Under the pieces are notes generated by a model, which was not told the DNA's origin, ran no database searches, and saw only the letters and a list, made by a program, of their open reading frames with translations. Made by a program: the position numbers and the translations under genes. From Hyalangium gracile (GTDB lineage: Bacteria; Myxococcota; Myxococcia; Myxococcales; Myxococcaceae): DNA of 64,000 nucleotides. The stretch covers positions 62,001-126,000 of the forward strand of contig NZ_JAHXBG010000025.1 of NCBI RefSeq assembly GCF_020103725.1. Direction: 5' to 3'. Below are positions 24,656 through 31,221 of this stretch, one piece after another (the first letter of the stretch is position 1; each line of letters starts with the position of its first letter).

Positions 24656-25339
24656 ATGATCGACGAGGTCGACCAGCGCCTGAAGGCGTGGGTGGGCGAG
24701 GTGGTGGGTGATGCCTCTGTGTCCTTCGCGGTCCCAGAGCGCGGCACCCTGACGGATGGTGTGAACCTGTACCTGCTGGAGCTCGGCGCCGCGCCGCCCG
24801 CGCGCTCGGTGCGCCGCGTTCCCCTGCAGTTCTCCGTCTGCTACCTGATCACCGTGGGCGCGGAGAGTCCGCAGCGCGCGCACCAGCTGCTCGGGGAGCT
24901 CGTGTTCTCCGCGCTGGAGACGCCCGACTTCGAGGTGGATCTCAGCCCCATCCCGCTGGAGCTGTGGACGGCGCTGGCCCTTCCTCCACGGCCGGCCTTC
25001 CGGGTGCGGCTGTCCGTGCGGCGCGAGCGCGAGGAGCCGCACATCCGGCGCGTGCGCTTCCCGCTCGTCACGCAGACGGTGCCCAACGAGGCGCTGCTGG
25101 GGCGGGTGGTGGGGCCGGGGGACGTGCCCATCCCCGGGGCGCTGGTGGAGCTGCCCACGCTGAAGCTCAGCACGCGGACGGATGCGCGCGGCGGGTTCCG
25201 CTTCCCGCTCGTGCCCTCCCGAGCGTCCATCGGTCGGCTGGAGGTGCGCGCCAAGGGCGAGGTGCTCCAGGTGGGCGCGGAGGCGCTCAGCTCCGAAGAG
25301 GGGCAGCTGGTGATCCGCATGCCGTTGAAGGAGGGGTGA
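24656..25339 (+). CDS. Tube/sheath terminator-type protein (Pvc16/DUF4255) with CarboxypepD_reg-like domain
   Basis: 227 residues, ATG 24656 with AAGGAG five bases upstream; a longer reading to 24629 is unlikely. Residues 1-140 resemble the Pvc16/Afp16 N-terminal domain (MIDEVDQRLKAWVGEVVGDA, TDGVNLYLLELG), which caps the distal tube and sheath in phage-tail-like particles. Residues about 148-225 form a beta-sandwich of the carboxypeptidase regulatory type (GRVVGPGDVPIPGALVELPT then TDARGGFRFPL), an addition not usual for this cap. It is the first gene of the operon, one base ahead of the sheath gene. Confidence 0.8.
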   Translation: MIDEVDQRLKAWVGEVVGDASVSFAVPERGTLTDGVNLYLLELGAAPPARSVRRVPLQFSVCYLITVGAESPQRAHQLLGELVFSALETPDFEVDLSPIPLELWTALALPPRPAFRVRLSVRREREEPHIRRVRFPLVTQTVPNEALLGRVVGPGDVPIPGALVELPTLKLSTRTDARGGFRFPLVPSRASIGRLEVRAKGEVLQVGAEALSSEEGQLVIRMPLKEG

Positions 25340-25340
25340 C

Positions 25341-26555
25341 GTGCCGAACTACCTGACGCCCGGTGTCTATGTGGAGGAGGTCTCCACCGGGACGCGCTCC
25401 ATCCAGGGGGTGGGAACCACGACGGCTGCCTTCGTGGGCCGGGCGCCCCTGGCGGATGCGCGCCTGCACGAGGCCGTGGCCATCAACGGCTGGTCCTATT
25501 TCCTCAAGGAGTACACGCGGCCGGACACGCCAGGCACGGCCTTGTCTCGCGCCGTCCATGGCTTCTTCCAGAACGGCGGGCGGCGCTGCTTCGTCGTCAA
25601 CATCGGCGACGGCCAGCGGCTCACCGGCGGGACGCGTCGGCGCGAGGGGCTGGCGGTGCTCGAGGAGGTGCCCGAGGTGGCCATGGTGGCGGCCCCCGGC
25701 TTCTCGGACTCCGCGGCCCATGACGCGCTGCTCGCGCACGCGGAGAAGATGAAGGATCGCATCGCCATCCTGGACTCTCCCGAGGATGTGGATGACATCG
25801 CCCAGCTCACCCGGATCGCGCTGCTGGAGGCACCGGGGGCCCGGGCCGGCGAGCCGAGGACGCAAGAGCAGCCGCTGAAGGGGCTGCGCCCGCGCTTGTC
25901 GGACCAGGGGTTCGGTGCCTTCTACTACCCGTGGCTCACCACGGTGGACCCCATGTCCGGGGAGCGGGTGAACGTCCCGCCCTCCGGCCACATGGCGGGC
26001 ATCTACGCGCGCACGGACGTGGCGCGCGGGGTGCACAAGGCTCCGGCCAACGAGGTGGTGATTGGCGCGGGCAACCTCGTCAAGCACGTCACGCCCGAGG
26101 AGCAGGCGGAGCTGAACTCCAACGGCGTCAACTGCATCCGCTACTTCCCCAACCGCGGCATCCGGGTGTGGGGGGCGCGCACGGTGGCGGGCGCGGACAG
26201 CGAGTGGCGGTACCTGAACGTGCGCCGGCTCTTCAACTTCGTGGAGGAGTCCATCGCCCTGGGCACGGGCTGGACGGTGTTCGAGCCGAACGATCCAACG
26301 CTCTGGGGGAACATCCGCCGGGACGTGGGGGCCTTCCTGCTGCGGCTGTGGCGGGACGGGGCGCTGCTGGGGCGCACCCCGGACGAGGCGTTCTTCGTGC
26401 AGTGCGACGAGCAGACCAACTCGCCCGAGAGCATCGACGCGGGGCAGGTGGTGGCGCTGGTCGGCCTGGCGCCGGTGAAGCCGGCGGAGTTCATCATCTT
26501 CCGCATCGGCCAGCACCAGGGCGGCGCGGAGGTGGAGGAGGTGAAGAATGGCTGA
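25341..26555 (+). CDS. Contractile tail sheath protein
   Basis: 404 residues, starting at GTG 25341 with GGAGGGG overlapping the end of the preceding gene. The N-terminus LTPGVYVEEVSTGTRSIQGV is the standard sheath start and the C-terminus (PAEFIIFRIGQHQGG) carries the strand-exchange tail by which neighbouring sheath subunits interlock. The N-terminal and C-terminal sheath domains are both complete. Contraction of this cylinder drives the inner tube forward. There is one sheath gene only, whereas Afp and PVC particles have three. It overlaps the tube gene by 8 bases. Confidence 0.95.
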   Translation: MPNYLTPGVYVEEVSTGTRSIQGVGTTTAAFVGRAPLADARLHEAVAINGWSYFLKEYTRPDTPGTALSRAVHGFFQNGGRRCFVVNIGDGQRLTGGTRRREGLAVLEEVPEVAMVAAPGFSDSAAHDALLAHAEKMKDRIAILDSPEDVDDIAQLTRIALLEAPGARAGEPRTQEQPLKGLRPRLSDQGFGAFYYPWLTTVDPMSGERVNVPPSGHMAGIYARTDVARGVHKAPANEVVIGAGNLVKHVTPEEQAELNSNGVNCIRYFPNRGIRVWGARTVAGADSEWRYLNVRRLFNFVEESIALGTGWTVFEPNDPTLWGNIRRDVGAFLLRLWRDGALLGRTPDEAFFVQCDEQTNSPESIDAGQVVALVGLAPVKPAEFIIFRIGQHQGGAEVEEVKNG

Positions 26556-27036
26556 GGCCAAACCCCCCGAGACTCCACCGGGCCCGCGGGATCCGGGCGC
26601 GCAGCCGGGCGCCCTGGTGGACCCGTTCCGGGCGTACAACTTCAAGCTGCTCATCGACGGGGTGAACGAGGGGCACTTCACCCAGTGCACGGGGCTGCAC
26701 GCCAAGGTGGAGGTCATCCCCTACCGCGAGGCGGGCGGCGGCTCCGTGGTGCGCAAGCTGGCGGGCCCGCTGCGGCTGGGCGAGGTGACGCTGCGCTATG
26801 GGCTCACCCAGTCTCCGGAGCTGTGGACCTGGTTCCAGGCCTCCGTGAGCGGCCAGCCCCAGCGCAAGAACGTCTCCATCCTGATGGTGGGGATGGACGG
26901 AGTGACGGAGGTGATGCGCTGGAACCTGCTGGAGGCCTGGCCCGCCGAGTGGCACGGCGCGCCGCTGGATGCGCTCGGGCAGCTGGTCGCCATCGAGTCC
27001 CTCGTCATCACCTTCGAGTCCTTCAACCGTGGATGA
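26548..27036 (+). CDS. Inner tube protein (gp19/Afp1-like)
   Basis: 162 residues. After a Pro-rich leader of 22 residues, the phage T4 gp19-like tube fold begins with VDPFRAYNFKLLIDGVNEGH and continues with FTQCTGLHAKVEVIPYREAG, the signature loop, ending at ITFESFNRG. Hexameric rings of this protein stack to form the needle. The gene overlaps the sheath gene by 8 bases and the next gene by 8 bases. Only one tube gene is present; the usual second tube-initiator paralogue (Afp5 type) is not seen. Confidence 0.93.
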   Translation: MAEAKPPETPPGPRDPGAQPGALVDPFRAYNFKLLIDGVNEGHFTQCTGLHAKVEVIPYREAGGGSVVRKLAGPLRLGEVTLRYGLTQSPELWTWFQASVSGQPQRKNVSILMVGMDGVTEVMRWNLLEAWPAEWHGAPLDALGQLVAIESLVITFESFNRG

Positions 27037-28186
27037 GCGCTCCCAGAGCCGCTGGCGCGACGTGCTTGTGCGCTCCCTGGCGCGGCGGGTGAAGGCCTGG
27101 GCCGAGGCGGTCCTCGCGCAGGCCCCCGAGTCTGTCGAGCCCTCCGAGCCAGCGCCGCCGGGTCGGCGGGAGGTGGCTGCCGCGGAGCCCGTGGAGCGCT
27201 CGGTGGAGACGCCGTCCGAGGCGGCTCCTGCTCCGAGCGAGGTCAGACGCGAGGGAAGTGCGGGGGAGGCGCCGGTGCAGTGGCTGAGGGATGTGCAGGC
27301 GCGGCGAGAGGGTCCTCCTGCCGACTGGGTGGAGCGCGTTCGCCGGGGAGCGCCGCATCTGCTGGCCCGCGTCGGGCGAACTCAGGCCCCACGACCCGGG
27401 CCGGTGTCCTCCCGGCCTGTCGAGGCTCCGTCGAAGGAGCGGCCCGAGACGACTTCGGAGGAAGCACCTCAGGCTTCGGTGTCCCATCCTTATATGTCCG
27501 TGGAGACTGTGGTGCCTCCGGGGGGGGCCAGGGAGCCCGCCTTGGCCTCGGAGCCTGCGCGTTCGCAGGCGCCTCAGGAGGAGAGGCGAGCCGAGGCGAG
27601 CACCACGCCCGCTCCCGAGCAGGGCAGCGCCTCCGCTCCTCCTGTGGCACGACCGCCAGCTCCCGAGGAGCCGCGGCTTGCTCGCCGACGCGAGGAACCC
27701 GCGTCGGCGCCTCTTCCTGGGCCGTGCTCCGTTCAGCCCGAGCCTCGCCTTGAGTCGACGGGGCCGGAGCTGCCCCGACGGTCGGCCAGCCCTGCTCCGG
27801 TTCCAGGGCTGACGGCGGCTCCTGCCCAGGTCCGCTCGTTGCCCCCGGCCGAGCTTCCAGTGGCCCCTGCTGGGCCCCGCGAGCCGGCCGTCGAGTCCTA
27901 CCCGTGGAGCCCGGCATTGGCGGTGGTGCCGCCGGTGCACTCCGAGCCTGTGCTCCGTCATGAGCCCTTGGTCCCTGCGGCCCAGCTCTGGCCGGCTCTC
28001 CCGGAAGAGTCCGTGCAGCAGGCGAGGCCGTCTCCCGGTGTTTCCTCTGAGTCTCGCGAGGCTGGAGGGAGCACTCCCTGGCCGGAGCTTCCCGAGACAC
28101 CTCCCGCCGATGCCGCGGAGGGCGCGGCGCTGCTGGCCCAGTGGGAGCGGCTGAGCCGGCTCGACCGTGAACAGCGAGGCGAGTGA
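27029..28186 (+). CDS. Pro/Glu/Ser-rich, probably disordered protein of injection-system operon
   Basis: 385 residues from GTG 27029, overlapping the tube stop by 8 bases; earlier starts would lie deep inside the tube gene. Residues 1-32 (RWRDVLVRSLARRVKAWAEA) and the last 25 (ALLAQWERLSRLDREQRGE) look helical; everything between is extremely rich in Pro, Glu, Ser, Ala and Arg with no predicted fold. In Afp-type clusters a very short protein (Afp6) occupies this slot between tube and LysM genes. It could be an enlarged Afp6 analogue, a flexible tether, a length regulator or a cargo. The frame is certainly coding, as it is bracketed by coupled overlaps, but its function is unknown. Confidence 0.75.
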   Translation: MDERSQSRWRDVLVRSLARRVKAWAEAVLAQAPESVEPSEPAPPGRREVAAAEPVERSVETPSEAAPAPSEVRREGSAGEAPVQWLRDVQARREGPPADWVERVRRGAPHLLARVGRTQAPRPGPVSSRPVEAPSKERPETTSEEAPQASVSHPYMSVETVVPPGGAREPALASEPARSQAPQEERRAEASTTPAPEQGSASAPPVARPPAPEEPRLARRREEPASAPLPGPCSVQPEPRLESTGPELPRRSASPAPVPGLTAAPAQVRSLPPAELPVAPAGPREPAVESYPWSPALAVVPPVHSEPVLRHEPLVPAAQLWPALPEESVQQARPSPGVSSESREAGGSTPWPELPETPPADAAEGAALLAQWERLSRLDREQRGE

Positions 28187-28938
28187 TGGAGCGCGTGGCC
28201 TTTCTCCTCGAGCCGAGCGGTGAGCGCATCGGCGCCCTCCTCAATCCCGAGACGCTCGTGATGCGCCGCACCGCGGGCCTCCGGACGAGACGCGCCTTGA
28301 GCGGGGGGATTGCAGGAGGCGGAGCCATGGATGAGCCGCTCCTCTTCACCGGAGGGGGCACTACGGAACTGCTGCTGGAGCTGCTCTTCGACGTGTCGCT
28401 GCTGGGCTCCTCCGTCCAGACCGAGGATGTGAGGGCGCTCACCCAGCCGCTCTGGCGGCTCGCGGAGAACAGCGTGGCGGAAGGGGGCTTCGGGCGTCCT
28501 CCCCGGGTGCGGCTCGTGTGGGGCAAGCGGCTCAATGAGCCGGCGGTGGTCGCCTCCATCGCGGAGCGGCTGGAGCACTTCACCGCCTCCGGTGCGCCTC
28601 GACGCTCCTGGGTGCGCATGCGTCTGGTGCGCATCGAGGAGACGCTCTCCGAGTCCTCCGAGGCTCCCCCCGTGGCAGCCGGTCTCACCGCCGAGCAGGT
28701 GACGGAGCAGCTTCCTCCAGAGTCCTTCGAGGCCCATGAGGTGGTGGGCGCGGGAGCCTCGCCCGGACAGCCGCCCGTGGCCGGACAGCGCCTCGATGAG
28801 ATCGCCCACCAGTACTACGGGGATCCGGCGCTCTGGCGACTCGTCGCCTCGCTCAACGGCATCGCAGACCCGATGCGCATCCCAGCGGGCACCGTGCTCC
28901 GGCTGCCCTCGGCCAGCGCGCTCCGGGGGGGCTCATGA
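28186..28938 (+). CDS. Tube-baseplate adaptor with LysM domain (Afp7/Pvc7-like)
   Basis: 250 residues; ATG 28186 overlaps the previous stop (TGATG). The N-terminal 150 residues show the CIS tube-protein pattern: FLLEPSGERIGALLNPETLV, then LLFDVSLLGSSVQTEDVRAL and RLVWGKRLNEPAVVASIAER. The C-terminal residues about 200-245 are a LysM domain (RLDEIAHQYYGDPALWRLVA then IPAGTVLRLP). In phage gp53 and Afp7 this protein joins the tube to the spike hub. The LysM domain here probably acts in assembly rather than in peptidoglycan binding. It ends in an ATGA overlap with the spike gene. Confidence 0.9.
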   Translation: MERVAFLLEPSGERIGALLNPETLVMRRTAGLRTRRALSGGIAGGGAMDEPLLFTGGGTTELLLELLFDVSLLGSSVQTEDVRALTQPLWRLAENSVAEGGFGRPPRVRLVWGKRLNEPAVVASIAERLEHFTASGAPRRSWVRMRLVRIEETLSESSEAPPVAAGLTAEQVTEQLPPESFEAHEVVGAGASPGQPPVAGQRLDEIAHQYYGDPALWRLVASLNGIADPMRIPAGTVLRLPSASALRGGS

Positions 28939-30452
28939 GTCGCTTCCGTGGGTTGCCCGCCGTGACGATCGAGCTGGGAGGAACGTCCCTCCCGGCCACG
29001 GAGCTGCGGGCCTTGAGCTCGGTGCGGGTGCAGCAGCGGCTGTCCCTGCCCACCCTGTGCGAGCTGACCTTCGTCGATCCTCGCGGGACGCTCGCGTCCA
29101 GCGGCGTGGCGCCCGGCACGTCGCTGCGAGTCTCCACCGCTGCGCAGGCCGAGCCGCTCTTCTCGGGCGAGGTGACGGCGATCGAGTACGCCCACGTGGC
29201 CGGTGGAACGCGAGAGGTGCGCGTGCGCGGCTACGACCTGCTGCACCGCCTGCGCAAGCGCCAGCCGGTACGGGCGCACGTGCAGGTGTCGCTGCGGGAT
29301 GTGGCCCGAGAGCTGGTGGCGGACCTGGGGCTCTCCGTCGAGGCCGACGCGCCGGGGCCGCTCTGGCGGCAGCTCGTGCAGCACGGGCAGTCGGACCTCG
29401 ACTTCCTGGCCGAGCTGGCGGACCGCTGTGGCGTGTACCTGGTGCTCCGGGATGGCGCTCTGCGGCTGCTCACGCTGGAGGGGGAGGGCGAGCCGCTGCC
29501 GCTGCTGCTCGGCGAGACGCTCCTGGAAGCCACCGTGGAGGTGAACGGAGATCCCGCGTGTCGCGCGGTCTCCGCGGACGGGTGGGATCCGCTGAGAGCC
29601 CGACACCACTCGGCCCGAGCGTCCCAGGCCCGACAAGGGCGACGGGTGCAGGTGGATGCGCCGCCCGAGCTCCTCGGAAGCCCGGGCGAGCGGGCCCTCG
29701 TCAATGAACTGGCGGAGGCAGATACCCACGCCGAGGCCGCGGCCCAGGCGGAGCTGGACCACCGCAGCGCGCGAGAGGTGGTGCTCACGGCGCTGGCGGA
29801 GGGAGACGCGAGGCTGCGCCCGGGAGCACGGGTGGAGGTGCGCGGCATCACTCCCGCCGTGTCCGGACGCTACGTGCTCACCGCTGTGAACCACGTCCTG
29901 GATGCGCAGCGAGGCTTCGTCTCGGAGCTGTCCTCGGCTCCTCCGGCGCGAAGGCCTCGGACACGGGCCTCGGCCGCGACGCTGGGCCTGGTGAGCCGCG
30001 TGGACGACCCCGAAGGCCTGGGCCGGGTCCGGGCCACGCTGCCCGCGTATGGCGGCGTGGAGACGGAGTGGATGCAGGTGATGAGCGTGGGCGCGGGCGC
30101 GGGCCGGGGGCTGGTGATGCTGCCGGACGTGGGCGACCAGGTGCTCCTCGTCCTGGCGGATGGAGACCCGGCTCGGGGCGTGGTGCTGGGCGGGCTCTTC
30201 GGTGAGCACGCTCCCACGGACCCGGGCGTCGAGGGCGGCTCGGTGCGGCGCTACTCGGCTCGGACGGCGGGGGGACACAAGCTCGTGCTGGACGATGCCG
30301 GACGCACGCTGCGGCTGGAGGATGGGACGGGCAGCTACCTGGAGCTGACGCCCTCCGGCGCGCGCCTCCACTCGAAGGTTCCCCTGGACATCGAGGCCCC
30401 CGGCCAGCCGGTGGTCATTCGCGGGCACTCCATCGACTTCCGGAGAGGGTGA
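28935..30452 (+). CDS. VgrG-like spike/hub protein
   Basis: 505 residues. The N-terminal half (20-340) resembles the gpD/gp27 hub domains (FSGEVTAIEYAHVAGGTREV, QHGQSDLDFLAELADRCGVY). Residues about 355-430 are the gp5 OB-fold/Phage_base_V domain (GLVSRVDDPEGLGRVRATLP, LPDVGDQVLLVLADGDPARG). The remainder (430-505) is a short beta-helix-type spike that ends soon after, without a fused effector. A trimer would plug the tube at the centre of the baseplate. It corresponds to Afp8/Pvc8. Start and stop overlap neighbours in the ATGA/TGATG manner. Confidence 0.92.
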   Translation: MSRFRGLPAVTIELGGTSLPATELRALSSVRVQQRLSLPTLCELTFVDPRGTLASSGVAPGTSLRVSTAAQAEPLFSGEVTAIEYAHVAGGTREVRVRGYDLLHRLRKRQPVRAHVQVSLRDVARELVADLGLSVEADAPGPLWRQLVQHGQSDLDFLAELADRCGVYLVLRDGALRLLTLEGEGEPLPLLLGETLLEATVEVNGDPACRAVSADGWDPLRARHHSARASQARQGRRVQVDAPPELLGSPGERALVNELAEADTHAEAAAQAELDHRSAREVVLTALAEGDARLRPGARVEVRGITPAVSGRYVLTAVNHVLDAQRGFVSELSSAPPARRPRTRASAATLGLVSRVDDPEGLGRVRATLPAYGGVETEWMQVMSVGAGAGRGLVMLPDVGDQVLLVLADGDPARGVVLGGLFGEHAPTDPGVEGGSVRRYSARTAGGHKLVLDDAGRTLRLEDGTGSYLELTPSGARLHSKVPLDIEAPGQPVVIRGHSIDFRRG

Positions 30453-30793
30453 TGCGCTTCCTGACCGTCGACGCGCTGGTGGTGTGCGCCCATGAGCTGG
30501 GGAAGGTGGGGCTCCTGGCCTCGCAGTCCTGGGTGACGGTGGAGGGGCGCCCGGTGCTCGTGCGCGCGGACCCGGAGGGACGGCCCATCGCCGGGTGCCC
30601 GAACATCGGCCCCACCATCAAGCCCTGCACGAACACGCTGGCGGTGAAGGTCGGCTACTCCTCGCTGATCCGCATCGATGGGAAGCCCGTCTGCCTGGAC
30701 TCCTTGAAGGGGCTGACGGATGGCACGCCGCCCGGTGTGGTGGAGTACAAGGTGAACGCCCCCGGGCAGACGCTGGTGACGGAGGCCGGATGA
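30452..30793 (+). CDS. PAAR-like spike tip protein
   Basis: 113 residues from ATG 30452, overlapping the spike stop. It belongs to the PAAR-like group by position and pattern: CPNIGPTIKPCTNTLAVKVG, with a repeated C-x-N motif and a following IDGKPVCLDSLKGLTDG. PAAR-type proteins form the sharp, metal-bound point on the spike trimer. The order (spike then tip) differs slightly from Afp, where gp25 lies between the two. No effector extension is fused to it. It overlaps the gp25 gene by 4 bases. Confidence 0.8.
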   Translation: MRFLTVDALVVCAHELGKVGLLASQSWVTVEGRPVLVRADPEGRPIAGCPNIGPTIKPCTNTLAVKVGYSSLIRIDGKPVCLDSLKGLTDGTPPGVVEYKVNAPGQTLVTEAG

Positions 30794-31221
30794 ACGCGCC
30801 CCGGTACCGCGCCTGGCGCTTCCTGCACCCGGACCTCGACTTCGGCGAGGAGCGGTCGGGCCTGCGCACCACGCCCACGGGCTCCGTGGACATGGTGGCC
30901 GAGCACGCCGCCGTCCGTCAGGCCGTGCTGCTCCTGCTCACCACGGTGCCGGGCGAGCGCGTGATGCGGCCGGAGTACGGCTGCGAGCTGCACCGGCTGG
31001 CCTTCTCGCCCAACGACGACACCACCGCGGGGCTCGCCATCCACTACGTGCGCCGCGCGCTGGAGCGCTGGGAGCCTCGCATCCAGCTCCTCCAGGTGGA
31101 CGCGGGCCGCAGCCCCGAGGATGCGTTCCGGTTGGACGTGTCCGTGGAGTACCGGGTGCGCGCCACGCAGCGCGCGGAGCGGTTCGTCTATCCCTTCACG
31201 CTCGCGGGAGGAGGCCGCTGA
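30790..31221 (+). CDS. Baseplate wedge protein gp25-like
   Basis: 143 residues from ATG 30790 (ATGA overlap with the tip gene). The GPW/gp25 fold is plain: VDMVAEHAAVRQAVLLLLTT, VPGERVMRPEYGCELHRLAF and ALERWEPRIQLLQVDAG. It forms the inner ring of the baseplate and initiates sheath assembly (Afp9/Pvc9). It ends at TGATG, with the next start sharing one base. Confidence 0.92.
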   Translation: MNAPRYRAWRFLHPDLDFGEERSGLRTTPTGSVDMVAEHAAVRQAVLLLLTTVPGERVMRPEYGCELHRLAFSPNDDTTAGLAIHYVRRALERWEPRIQLLQVDAGRSPEDAFRLDVSVEYRVRATQRAERFVYPFTLAGGGR

